DNA of 64,000 bases from Elysia chlorotica (GCA_003991915.1 RQTK01000047.1:758305-822304); one strand, 5' to 3'. Numbered from the stretch's first letter, positions 34,701 through 45,599 are shown. Numbers and translations: made by a program. Notes: generated by a model from the sequence alone, not told the origin.

Positions 34701-37700
34701 TGTACTAATTGAGATTTTGGTTTTGATATTTATACACATGCAGCAGTGTTCTGAGCTGAAGTATTTTAGCATTAGCAGTTGTAGCAGAAGTAGTTTTGTA
34801 AGTTTAAGTGTGGTGATAATGTATCATTGCTTTTTTTTAGAAGGCAAGCATTGATTCTAATACTTTATGCGTATGAGATACGGACGCTTCTTCTGGCTTT
34901 CTGATAAAATATCTGGAGTCACTCTGCAATCAGGAAAAAGAGAAGTAAGTGTATTTTAGTAGAGTTGAGTCGAGTCAGTTAATATCCAAAGTCAAGATTA
35001 AATGGGCTATTTTGTTTTGCTAGCGGGAAGAGGCCTGATTTCCTGTCTCAGCCGGTCACATTATACTGACGACCCAGCCAGTAGGGGACGAAATGGGATT
35101 AATAAATTTTTGGACGATGATGGCTTTCAAACAGCCTTACTCTTGATTAAGAGACCAATGCTCTTCCACGTGAGCCAGTTTGCCCTTAAGTATACTTCAG
35201 TAACCACTGACCCACATACATTTTTTACATCCAAATAAAAATTACTGAGAAAAACATTTAATTCTACACTTTTTCTCAATTAACTTTGCACACAAAAAAA
35301 AATCTAAAGGGTTATTAAAAAAACAAACAAAACATACAGAGGTACACTGATCTTGGGAACTATTTGCATATTAATACCTAAACAACAAAAATTGAAAAAG
35401 CTAAAAAATGCACTGAAATTCAAGAAAAAATTAACTATTCAGCGCAAGGAGGTATTAGATATTGAAATAATGGACATTTACTGCACAACTTGAGCAAGGC
35501 CTTGTTGGTTAGGGTTGTTTTTATCAGTTGTTTGAGAATGTTTTAACATGTTTGTTTGTTGTCAAAGTTTATCACAATATTATCAATATCCAAACTTGGA
35601 TCTAGCTTCAACAATTGCTGAACTAAAACTGCAAGAGACTTGCATCATTTTTTTTCCAAATAAAAAAAACAACTTTTTAGTAGAACTCTTTTCTTAATTT
35701 TGCATTTTGTATCTCTGTAAAAATATATATTTTGCATTTGAACATCCCTGAGGCTCTTAAAAGGTAGTCTTTTTTGTCGAAAATTAGTATGTTACTGCCT
35801 ATGCTTAATTTATAACTTTTTCTTTTCAAATTTTAGTTTGGTCTTGAAATTCTTCCAAAGTATCCAAGTGACTCAGCAAGTCTGTTAGATGCATTGAGCA
35901 AAGTTGACTTTAAGGTAAGAATTCTTTTTATTTTGTCAAAGATCAAATCGTAATGCACAAAAAGTACACATTCAGAAATACATTATCTGGCAGTATTGTG
36001 TCTTATAATTTTCTTATAGTAGTTTGTATTATGAAGCGCTCTATGATTTCTTTGTTTCATTTTTAGCTTTTAGTTTTTCTTATCATTTAATTTTGCAACA
36101 CGCTGATCTTATAATTTTTTCCCATTGATGTTTTCTTTCAAATCCAAGTGTGATCAGAATAAAGCAAAAAGTCACACATTAGTTTGTTAAATGTTGAATT
36201 GGAAATAATAGTTTGCTTAAGCATAGGCCATCACAAAAAGAATTTCTCTCTTTAATTTCTATAAAACATAGGCCTACTCCTGTCCTCTATGAATTTTTAT
36301 CTTTTTCCAGCCTTTGTCTAATGTTGCCCCTCAATAATTTTGTTGCTGCAATTTTTAAGATTAAAATGTAACATTAAGGAAATTATCATCTAACATATTT
36401 ACTTCTTAACACTAACAGTCGGAAAAACAAATTCTAAGACTTTACAAGTTTAGTTTAGTCTAAGATTCTTGATTCCTTGTGGAACATAGGGCTTCAGCAA
36501 CTCCCCTCCTTGATTCGGACTGATAATGCTGTAGACCTCCAGATTGATTTGAGGGTTTTGAAGGCGTATCTGGACTTGTTGATTCAGCATCTGATGTCTT
36601 CGTTTGTGCCTCCTGCCAAGATAGACAAACAATGCATTAGCGTGTTGTTGATTCTCATGGCTTAAATCTTTCTGATGTTTATATGGAGTCCAGTTTTCCG
36701 GACTTCTTCTGCCACACAATTAAGCTTCTCTTGTGCATTTTGTTGCTTTTGGGAGAGAAGACTGATGTCATCTGCGAAGTCAAGATCTTCCAGCTGCTTC
36801 ATGAAGGTCCACTGGATACCTGTCCTTCGACCAGTTGTAGACTGTCTCATAATCCAGTCAACCACCATAAGGGAGATCTTTAGGGAGAGCAAGCAACCCC
36901 GACCGGCGCCAGTTTGCACGTTTTACAGTTCTGTTAGCATCCCGCCATAGATAACTTGACTATTGGCGTCTTCGTAGAGTTGTTGGATGATAGTGACAAA
37001 CTTTGGTGGAAAGCCGTAGCGGTACATTAATCTCCAGATGATATTTTGGCAAATACTGTCGAATGACTTTTGAAAGTCAACAAACACTGCATTGGGGAGT
37101 TGCCACTCTAGTGACTGCTCGATGATGATTCGCATGAGCGCTTTTGTCGGAAGCCTGCATGCTCATCACGTAATCTCTTGTTCAGGGTTGTCTTTGGCCT
37201 CTCCAACATGATTCTAGTTAAACTTTGCCCGGTATTGATAGCAGCATGATTCTTCATTACAGTTACTGCAGGATGACAGGTCCCCATTCTTGGACGGCTT
37301 TACAAGGTGTTCTCTGTCCCAACTTGCTCTCGTTCACAGATATCTTGCATGGGTGCAGCATGTCAGTCGAGTTCTGTATGTCGACCGTAAGAGCCTCAGG
37401 TGGTATGTCTTCTGCACCTGCTGCCTTGCCTGACTTGAGAGACTTAATGGCCTTGGAGATCTCTGCTCTGCTTGGAGGGCTGGTATTAAAGCTCAGTTGG
37501 GGGTGGGATTTCTGGTGGGGCTGGTGGAGCAGGTCTGTTAAGTGTTTCCTTGAAGCGTTTCGCCCATCTTGCCATCTGCTCTTTCTTTCTATGGTGTTTC
37601 CGTGTTTGTCTTTGATGGGGCGGCTGGGATTTCTGTTATTCCCCGAGACAGTCATGGTGATCTCTTACAGTTCTTCATATTTCTTTGGACTTCTGCAGCC

Positions 37701-39442
37701 TCTGCCTCTTTCGTCAGCTCATCTACATAATTTCTTTTGTCTTTCCTGGCACGTTTCTTCACCTCTCTATTTTTCTCCCAGTATCGAGCTTGTAGTAGGT
37801 GCTTATTCCCTATGTCCTGGGTCTGATTGATCTAGTGTTCTTCCTCTCAGTGATGAGTGTCCACTGCTGGTTGAGATTGATTCCTTGTGTTCATTGGTGT
37901 TATTGCCCAAAACTGTTAAACTGTCGCCTTCCAGTTCTCTCGCAGGCTTTGCCACTGATCTTCAATTGTCTCATCTAGTAGTAAGGAGAGCTCACTGAAC
38001 TTGTTCCTCAGTTCTATTTTGAATTGCTCTGCTTTTTGTTCCTCTCTAAGACACAGTACATTAAACTTGTGTGCTGATCGTCCTGCCCTGTCGTTGAAAG
38101 CCTTGAGCTTGGTCTTAAGTACTGCAAGAACCAGGTGGTGATCTGATGCTGCATCCGCGCCACGTTTCACCCTAACGTTGTGCAAGCTTCGTTTCCACTT
38201 AATACCGATTGTGCTGTGGTCTATTTGATTTTGGGGCTTGCAGTTGGGGAAAATCCATGTTGTTTTATGAATGGTCTTTTATGAGTAGCTCTGATTACCA
38301 GGTCATGAAAGGAGCAAAACTCTGTAAAGAATTTTCCATTCTCATTTTGATTTCTGGTGCTGTGGATTCCCATGATGTGCCCCATGTTTGTGTTGTCGTT
38401 GCCTACTTTAGCATTACGGTCTGCCAACAAGATTCTCATGTCTCTCCTTGGAACTTTGTCGATCACAGTCTGGGCGTGTTCATAGAAACTCGCTTTATCC
38501 TCGATCTCTGCTACATTTATGGGAGCATAGGACTGGATGATGGTGACTTTTCTGCCCCTCAAGTTAAATCTTGCAGTGAGAATCCTCAATGATCCAAGTT
38601 CTCAGGACCGTGTTGCCTCAGGTGTCATAAGCAATGTGACTCCATGTGTTAGTGCTTGACCTTCTTCATTTCCAGAGTGGATTATGGTGTTTCCACCAGC
38701 TAGTCTTGTTTGCTTCCTGTCCAAGTCCAGCTGGTCTCGCAGAGGCCCACTATTTTCAAGCCGTACTTGTTCATTTCTTCACATACTTGTGCAGTTCTTC
38801 CGGTCTCATACAAGTTTCTTATGTTCCAGGTCCCTATCCTTGTCTTGGTCTTGATCGTCAGAAGAGTTGTCGGCACACCAGCATTCCTAAGGCTTTGACT
38901 GGTCTTGTGGATATTTGTTGCGGTTCCTGTAACAGTATTTTTTAAAAACGAAACAGGGTTGTTAACCCCATGCCCAACTCCCAATCTGGAGGACCAGTGA
39001 GTGCTCTTAGTTTGGCCTCTGCCTTTCGACTTGTCTGGTTTGGGTGACCCTATCAGGTATAGCTCTAAAGGTCATTGAGACATGCAAGCTTCCCAACCAA
39101 CGGCAAGGTGTCACTCTTTGGGAGGACGTTAGATAATTAAATATGTCTCCTTTTCTTTTCTTTTTTTCACAGGTGGATGGGCTCCTCAGCTTCCACCGCA
39201 AGAGCAAATATTCGCTTGAAGCTAGCGTGTGTGCAATGTGGCTGAAACTGGACATGCTGCCAGAACTTCTGGGATTCTCTGCACCTCCTGAAGTCTCTTT
39301 CAAGCCCAGCACTGAAAAGGAACGTAAGCAACGAGCCTACTTCATTGGCCTCAAGGAAAATGGAAAAGGCAGTGATGATACTGCAGAAGCATCGCCAAAT
39401 ACAACTGATGATGCAGAAGCTGCCCTGGATGATAATGAGTAA
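31544..39442 (+). CDS. snurportin-like cap-domain protein, copy 2 (no IBB)
   Basis: Second copy of the snurportin cap-binding domain on the same strand. Exons: 31542-31741, 32179-32235, 32524-32628, 33042-33141, 34328-34425, an exon ending at 34944, 35837-35914, 39173-39442. The first two encode a Gln/Asn/Gly/Arg-rich segment ending in a Lys/Gln run, with no IBB. The domain then reads VMKSQW, CICPLSKR, GSTCLYNKFG, TVLDCLWCG, IDVMHWRSQPFYDAE, YGRFFWLSDK and VDGLLSFHRKSKYSLEA. Trp91 matches human Trp107; Cys108, Arg113 and Lys128 match Cys124, Arg129 and Lys144; a Trp in CAMWLKLD matches Trp276. The SPGSTPL loop is lost. The C-terminus is acidic (DDTAEAS, DDNE). Intron phases equal those of copy 1. 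The sixth exon does not join in frame by standard sites. It may be a separate gene, the second half of a fusion, or a decaying copy. Confidence 0.8.
32179..32235 (+). CDS. snurportin copy 2, 19-residue exon
   Basis: 57 bp, phase 0, acceptor tatttcag, donor gct|gtgagt. It encodes SSAQGKNGVKSSNWDEPHA, with no recognised motif. It has no counterpart in copy 1. Confidence 0.75.
32524..32628 (+). CDS. snurportin copy 2, cap domain start
   Basis: 105 bp, phase 0, acceptor ttttgaag, donor aaa|gtaagt. It encodes VMKSQWMEEKPEDFEENF and CICPLSKRRIIVAAK. It aligns residue for residue with 25804-25908. Confidence 0.88.
33042..33141 (+). CDS. snurportin copy 2, cap domain exon
   Basis: 100 bp, acceptor gtattcaag, donor acg|gtaagt, same phase as 26209-26293 but five residues longer. 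It encodes GSTCLYNKFGKLVETYKSS and a Gly/Asn-rich end. Confidence 0.87.
33401..33640 (-). mobile_element. tRNA-derived SINE, family A, well-preserved intron copy
   Basis: Starts 'gagttggtttaacgtccaac' and ends with the tRNA-like head. The minus strand has a GGCCCTGGGGTAGTACATTGG-type box A and a GGTTCGAGCCC-type box B (complement of about 33576-33592). The body blocks are those of the copy at 10.5 kb. Confidence 0.78.
34120..34262 (-). mobile_element. tRNA-derived SINE head, family B
   Basis: The minus strand reads GGAGCAGTTAGCAAAATGG, GTTAGGCAG and, about 35 bases later, GGGTTCAAGCC (complement of about 34179-34189). That is box A and box B at tRNA spacing. It has a different head from family A. 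Confidence 0.55.
34328..34425 (+). CDS. snurportin copy 2, cap domain exon
   Basis: 98 bp, acceptor tttctacag, donor gag|gtaatg. It encodes EVTVLDCLWCGSVQKFLV and IDVMHWRSQPFYDAE, matching the conserved LDxMCW...YDC block of copy 1. Confidence 0.88.
34864..34944 (+). CDS. snurportin copy 2, exon with unresolved 5' border
   Basis: The frame TAC GGA CGC (YGRFFWLSDKISGVTLQSGK) ends at a good donor (gaa|gtaagt). It corresponds to [12 protein letters not shown] of copy 1. Upstream, the frame is closed by TAA at 34858. The only AG between that stop and the coding part (34876-34877) gives the wrong phase, and the strong acceptor at 34839-34840 runs into a stop. The start at 34864 is nominal: 'taatac' there would need to be 'taatag' for an in-phase 81-bp exon. 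Confidence 0.5.
34964..35185 (-). mobile_element. tRNA-derived SINE, family A, internally shortened intron copy
   Basis: Begins 'gagttgagtcgagtcagtt', lacks the middle 'gggccccaagactgac' block, then shares 'cctgtctcagccggtcacatta', 'gacccagccagtaggggacg' and a degraded head ending 'aatgctcttccacgtgagcc'. Confidence 0.68.
35186..35836. other. intron sequence of copy 2
   Basis: AT-rich, no element recognised. Confidence 0.5.
35837..35914 (+). CDS. snurportin copy 2, cap domain exon
   Basis: 78 bp, phase 0, acceptor attttag, donor aag|gtaaga. It encodes FGLEILPKYPSDSASLLDA ending KVDFK. Same length and phase as 28485-28562. Confidence 0.85.
36425..39112 (-). mobile_element. RTE-type LINE inserted in the last intron of copy 2
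   Basis: Minus-strand non-LTR retrotransposon with endonuclease and reverse transcriptase pieces in several frames. Endonuclease: IGTWNIRNLYETGRTAQV (complement about 38805-38860), VTIIQSYAPI, LLADRNAKVG where GDFNA is expected, and RVKRGADAASDHHLV (about 38100-38170), which keeps the SDH motif. Reverse transcriptase: AISKAIKSLKSGKAAGAEDIP-type segment, VFVDFQKSFDSI (about 37080), RGCLLS and LDFADDISLLS (about 36770-36800). The end jumps from the INKSRYAFKTLKSIW-like part to the 3' tail near 36450, losing the C-terminal domain. The 5' untranslated part (39112 to about 38985) and endonuclease resemble the RTE/BovB-like proteins often named craniofacial development protein 2-like. Frameshifts and the altered catalytic motif make it inactive. 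Confidence 0.85.
39173..39442 (+). CDS. snurportin copy 2, terminal exon
   Basis: Acceptor tttttttcacag. It encodes VDGLLSFHRKSKYSLEAS, CAMWLKLDMLPELLGF, then a charged C-terminus (STEKERKQRA...DDNE) and stops at TAA 39440-39442. It starts at the same point as the IDGLIFYHK exon of copy 1 but has a different, acidic tail. Confidence 0.88.
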   Translation: MDGLLSFHRKSKYSLEASVCAMWLKLDMLPELLGFSAPPEVSFKPSTEKERKQRAYFIGLKENGKGSDDTAEASPNTTDDAEAALDDNE

Positions 39443-42330
39443 ATTTTCATCCATAAGGGTATTTGGTTTTGATATCTGGAAAGTGATGCAGTGTGTTATG
39501 GTAATGCTTTTCATGTATCAGGCTATAACATGTACTCAGAGTATTAGACAAACAAAGATAAGGTATGCAGTGTATGCGAGGCAGCTCCCCTGTCCTCTCA
39601 ATTTTTTGAAACATGTTCTTTTCACCTTTAGGCTCAGCAAAAGTATTAAAGTGAGATAAACCCAGCTGAAATAAGACTCCCAGACTCATGTTAAATTTGT
39701 GAAACTTTCAACCTTATTATGGTTCAACGTATGAATTTAGCCCACTCTTCTATGAAAACTATTTTTTCAATTTTTTCAATCTTTTCCTTTCCTTACAGGA
39801 TTAGTATACTCAAATTCTAACTGAATGCAGGTTCAGAGATACCATTTAGGAACTGAGTGTGTAGTAATTTTTAAAATTAAGCTATTAATATAATTGTATA
39901 TTTATAAATATGTCTTTTCAGTGATAAAGGATAAGCAAAAGTATAACTACATTTCCATATATAAAATTCCTAGCTGAGCCTTATAAGAGAAAATATCGAA
40001 CTCCAGTTAAAAGGCGTATGTATAATACACATAAAAAATAGCGACTAGGTTTAAAGGGGAAAGAATACTTACATATATATATGTAAATATTCTATACATA
40101 CATGTCTGTAATTATTCTTTCCCTTTCAAACCTAGTCACTATTTTGTATTTGTATTATACGCATGCCTTTTAACTTTTTTACTATTACTTTAAACAATAA
40201 TATTGTTGATTGCACATGTAATAATCCTGTGATCTATTTTCCACATTCAGAGGGTTGAACAAAGTATTGCCATAAAGAGTATTGAATGGTGCAGAGATAC
40301 TTTTTTTGTATTTGATTGTGTTCATTCATTTGATAAAATGTATTGAAATGTTTTTTTTTAAAATCTCTCCCTCTCTTTATTCATACTATATTTGATATCT
40401 TTCTTGGGATGTGTTGCAATGTTGTACTTGTAAGTTCTTAAATGTTAACGAAAATTAAGGGAGATTATAATACTTTAAAGAGATTTACTTGTGCTCTTGT
40501 TGTCCATTTTCTTACCAGTTTCTATTTAATTTATTTAATTAAATTTTATTTTTTATTTAATTGAACAGATCATTTGTGGGAATATATATATGTTTAAATA
40601 TGTGTAAAGTGCAAATGATGGTATGCTTTTTTACTCAAGTATTGACTTTTATTGTTTAATGATTGGAAAACATTATGGTATAATTTTGTTTTGTATTTTG
40701 ATATGCATGCTCATAAAATATGATTTAAAAATGCTAACTGTTGATCATTGTCTGAACTTCAGAACCTTTGCAACTCAGTACTTTTTATTATCATTTCTTC
40801 ACCGCTGCACCCTCTTTGCTGTAAGTGATCGTGATTCAAACAAAATCACTGCAATGAATCCCTTAGTTGCCAACTGCTTCACCAGATTAGAGTTCAAGAG
40901 ACATTTAATGCTGTGTGTTCTTTGCTATTAGGAGTGATGTGCCCAGGATTTGTCGTCAAATGTGACATGAGCGTTTATCCCTTGGATGTTTTTGTTGCTG
41001 TTTTTTTGCTTTAGGTGGCTGATGTTTTTTTCTAGACCAAATGTCAACCCAACAATTTTTTTCTTTCTTGCTGGCACCTTTCTAACCGGTGGATGTATGT
41101 TACATTATATTTTGCTTTCTGGCCTCCCTTATTAAAATGTGTATTGATAAATGCTGTGGCAAACTGATTTTGCTTTGTTGTGCTGTAAGTTACAGATTAG
41201 TGCAGTGCTGTTCAAGTACAACCCCCCTATTTGATACTGCTAAGAGAGACCATATGATAGCCAATGTAAAAGCTGGTTAGGTACGGTTGTTGTTCAACAC
41301 TGGAATAGAGATAGCTACACATTTACCACACAGGTTTTTGATGATTTGAATGCTAACTGCAGATGCTAATGGCTCAGCAGGGGTTGGATTGTTTCAATGC
41401 AATGTTTTATTGTTTATGCTATATTCTTATTCACTGTGACCAGCCTTCCTCTATATTTTCATTGGCACTTCACAGGAAGTCATTTTGAAGTAAAATGAAA
41501 TATATTGCGAAGCTAATTTCATATTTTGGTGACAATCATGTAATATGCCTCAGAGAATATTGGAGAATAAGTTGTTTTGAGGAATGTTTGTATTTTATTT
41601 TGTGGGGGCAAAAGTTCAGTTAAGCTCTGTGTCATATTCACTATTGATAGGTCATATTTTATTTTTAAACATTAGTAACAGATTTATGACCAAGCAATCA
41701 CCACCTTTTGAAATATAAAAATATTGGATATACCAATATATGTGAAGAATAGTGCTGTTAGTCAGTTGTCGCTTTGTATTGAGATAACACGGTCATTTTG
41801 TTGGTAAAAATGTTTGCTTTGTATTGTTAATTGGGTTCTAAGGTCTTACAAGAATGCCAATAAGTTGCAGGTTCTTTTTTTTTAATTGCTGCTCTATGAA
41901 GATTTCGTTATTATCTTTGAATATTGGATATGCTTAATACAAATGAAGGTTCTTGTTAGCAATATCACAAATATTTTTTTTGCCTCTAACAGTACTCTTC
42001 AAGTACACTACAGTATGTTATCAAATGTCATATTGAATAATTTGATTCGCCATGGGTGAAAAGAGAGAGATATTTTTCACCAGAACTTGATTAACAACAT
42101 TTTAGTGCATTCTTCTTCAGGCTTTTCTTTTGCATTACTGGTTAAGTACTTCAATGTATTAGTTCCACTTATTTTTTTTACGTTGTTGGTTTACTTTAAA
42201 AGGTCAAATGTTGTTATAAATATTTTGCATTTGGGAAATAAACCCCCACATTGTTTACTCCCATGTTCTTTCCTTTTTTCTTTATTGGTGCTGCTGACAA
42301 TTTTTTTATCCCCATAAATAAAAGAAAAAA
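39443..42330 (+). other. probable 3' untranslated and flanking region of copy 2
   Basis: AT-rich with no long frame of convincing composition. AATAAA-type signals lie near 42237 and 42320. It contains the hairpin at 40006-40174. The true transcript end is unknown. Confidence 0.4.
40006..40174. repeat. inverted repeat with 62-bp arms
   Basis: 40006-40067 ('gttaaaaggcgtatg...gggaaagaata') pairs with 40113-40174 ('tattctttccc...gccttttaac') with a handful of mismatches. The loop of about 45 bp contains a TA-rich run. It is probably a small foldback element or MITE. Confidence 0.8.
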
Positions 42331-43109
42331 CCTGTGTCCTATAAAATGTAAATACTGATATCATAGTCACATTTAACATCATGAAAAAAAAATAGGAGTT
42401 GATTTTCAAATGTATAGAGATTTAATTTTAGAGCTCTTTGAAATGGTTCGAAGAAGAGCAGTTTTACTTTTAAATTGAAAGATTCCTAATTAAAAATGTT
42501 ATATCTGTTTCAAACCCATCAGGATGTCAGACAAATATAGCCATTCCGCATCATAACTAGTGTGTAGAAATAATGAAAATAATTATATGTAATAATTTTT
42601 TTGTGAATTACCACCCAGTCATATTGACTTGATACTATCAATCTTTTGTTTAAAAACGAAAAATCAGCCAAGCTTCCTCTCTTCAGCTGCCACACAGTTT
42701 TATCTTTGTTAAGAAAGCATCAGTTTGACGCTCCTCCTTGAAAAAAGCATATCATTGGTCTAGATCTAGATTCCTAAAGGCAGCTAGTAAATTATCCAAT
42801 GTAGAATCAACAGCACATCACTAGTCTAGTTACTGTAGTGTACTGATGAAGTGCAATTGAAAGGGAAATGTTCAAACCTTTACTTTATAGTTGTAAATGT
42901 TATATCATGTACGGCAGTTTATAAGCTACGTGTATGGTTATTTTTTATAATCTAAAAATATTGTAGGATAACACCCGAGTCTAGACGTAAATACTAACAA
43001 AAAGCATAAAACCCAAATTATCAACTCATGAATGAAACAATCATATATTTTTTTTAGTGATTTATAATAATTATAACCGAATGTAATTCAAACTTTTTAA
43101 AGTATGCAG

Positions 43110-43110
<1 letters not shown>

Positions 43111-43201
<91 letters not shown>

Positions 43202-43587
43202 ATAAATAGATTTTAAAAATACTGACAATATTTAGAGTTGACGGGGAAAGACAATTTTTAAATATTTCAACATGCTTTTTATCACTTTGTTTCTACTGTT
43301 ATCTATTTTTGTTGTTGTTGTTAAACATTTTATTTTGGAGCCAACAAATGTCATGTACATCAAGTTGAGTTAACTGGACTTGTGACAGCTCCATTTTCAA
43401 AGAAAATACATAGATTCTCGCTTGGAGAGAGAATGGAATCCAAGCAATTTACCTGAGGTTTACTAAATGGAACACACCAAGACACCAAAACACACAACAC
43501 CAGCAGACATAAAGTAATAATAATGATAATAATAGTAATAATGGGTTCTAATCCCACAAAGTGCAATTATTGTTCGACCATTTTCAC

Positions 43588-43629
<42 letters not shown>

Positions 43630-43981
43630 TTACTACTATTATTATTACTATTATTATCATTATTATTACTTTATGTCTGCTGGTGTTGTGTGTTTTGGTG
43701 TCTTGGTGTGTTCCATTTAGTAAACCTCAGGTAAATTGCTTGGATTCCATTCTCTCTCCAAGCGAGAATCTATGTATTTTCTTTGAAAATGGAGCTGTCA
43801 CAAGTCCAGTTAACTCAACTTGATGTACATGACATTTGTTGGCTCCAAAATAAAATGTTTAACAACAACAACAAAAATAGATAACAGTAGAAACAAAGTG
43901 ATAAAAAGCATGTTGAAATATTTAAAAATTGTCTTTCCCCGTCAACTCTAAATATTGTCAGTATTTTTAAAATCTATTTAT

Positions 43982-44069
<88 letters not shown>

Positions 44070-44070
44070 G
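43111..44070. repeat. very high identity inverted repeat beside an assembly gap
   Basis: 43201-43542 and 43641-43982 are reverse complements, equal in length (342 bp), with no mismatch seen by eye. The arms are extended outward by (GTCT)n at 43111-43200 and its complement (GACA)n from 43982 up to the gap at 44071. The loop is only about 98 bp (unique sequence plus CTA repeats). Perfect arms ending at a gap suggest a very recent palindrome or an assembly fold-back. Confidence 0.92.
43591..43670 (+). repeat. (CTA)n/(TTA)n microsatellite in the palindrome loop
   Basis: CTA units pass into ATT/TTA units and enter the right arm. Confidence 0.95.
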
Positions 44071-44310
44071 NNNNNNNNNNNNNNNNNNNNNNNNNNNNNN
44101 NNNNNNNNNNNNNNNNNNNNNNNNNNNNNNNNNNNNNNNNNNNNNNNNNNNNNNNNNNNNNNNNNNNNNNNNNNNNNNNNNNNNNNNNNNNNNNNNNNNN
44201 NNNNNNNNNNNNNNNNNNNNNNNNNNNNNNNNNNNNNNNNNNNNNNNNNNNNNNNNNNNNNNNNNNNNNNNNNNNNNNNNNNNNNNNNNNNNNNNNNNNN
44301 NNNNNNNNNN
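44071..44310. other. assembly gap
   Basis: 240 N, flanked on the left by (GACA)n and on the right by (ACA)n, so the gap sits in unresolved simple repeat. Confidence 1.

Positions 44311-44361
<51 letters not shown>
44311..44361 (+). repeat. (ACA)n microsatellite
   Basis: 17 CAA-type triplets directly after the gap. The polyglutamine/polyasparagine frames here are artefacts. Confidence 0.97.
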
Positions 44362-45599
44362 GAAAAACAACAAGAAATGGAACCACCTTAGATATAACTA
44401 TATTTGCAAGTAATCAACAACACATCCTAATCAATACCCAACGTCGGAATCATTAAAATTTCTATATTCTTAATATTGCATCTTTATCTGATGCAGCTTT
44501 TGTAACCAAGCCAACATTTCAGAGAAAAGCAACGCAATTGAGGCAAACTTTCGCCTATCATTATTATTTTCTTTATCATCAGTGAATTTTTCTTATCACT
44601 GGCATCGGCAGCCGCGACATTGTTTTATATCTCGATATAGACACTAAAGGCAAAAATGTAACCTGCAAAGTTACCCCTTTATCAACATTGTTTGCTTATC
44701 TGTGAAAGGATCTACACCGTCGTGGGGAAACAACACGGGAAATGCCAGACAAATAATGGCTGCTGCTGAATCCTAAGATAAACAGAACGGAGCACTAGAC
44801 ATTGATGCACCGTAACTGCAGTAAAACCTCCCGATATCAGGGGTGATTTAGATCTATTTTTGTGATGAACGGAGCAGTCAAGGTGGATTATCAAAAAACA
44901 CCGCCATGGCTTAAAGATAGGTGCAAAGATCTAACCTCAGTCATGTGTGGTACCGCTTTGTCCCGGTTTTTACATAAAAGTGATATGGCCGGCTATGTTC
45001 TAGTCGTTGTCTTTAGGATTTTGGTATTGAACGGATGAGTTCATTTTCTTGTCGAGGCATTATTTTTCAGATAAAAATGTAAGATTATTTCGTAAAATCC
45101 GAATATTAATTATTCATACCCTTCTATTTTCTAAAGTCCAGGTATCTCCACTCCGTCTGTCCGGAAGAATGTAAAATTGCCTACATTATGTAACCTCAGT
45201 AACTCACCATTTCCAAACTAATAGAATATGCCAGTGAACAACACGGACACGGAGGAAAAATTATATATATAAAAAAAAAAACTACAACTGCGAGAGGGTC
45301 TAATCAAAGTCAACAATGCTAACGTTTTACAATGTAAATGTACTTAGACAAATGAAATGAGCTGTTCAGCGCGGCGTCATTTTTGCAGACAATCATGAAA
45401 TCTCTTATTTTTTTCTTTACGGTCCTCTTTTATTTTTTTATTTTTTTTTAATCTCTCATTGCTGTAGGTTCAGTCATGTCAGTTATGGAAACAGGCAGCT
45501 ATTTATTTATTTTACTTAATGTGGCCAAAATAAATAATTCAAATAAACATTCAAACACAAATGGCCCACGAAAGAAAGATTGAGATATAAAAAAAAATT
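44362..45599. other. unassigned
   Basis: AT-rich. No gene or element recognised. Confidence 0.35.

Noticed and set aside
36477..36950. Plus-strand frames of 62-91 residues
   Set aside because: Antisense of the RTE reverse transcriptase FADD region.
37225..38592. Plus-strand frames of 127-201 residues
   Set aside because: Antisense shadows of the minus-strand RTE LINE, whose endonuclease and reverse transcriptase motifs are clear.
43955..44456. Frames of 130-158 residues
   Set aside because: They cross 240 Ns and consist of GACA and ACA repeat translation.
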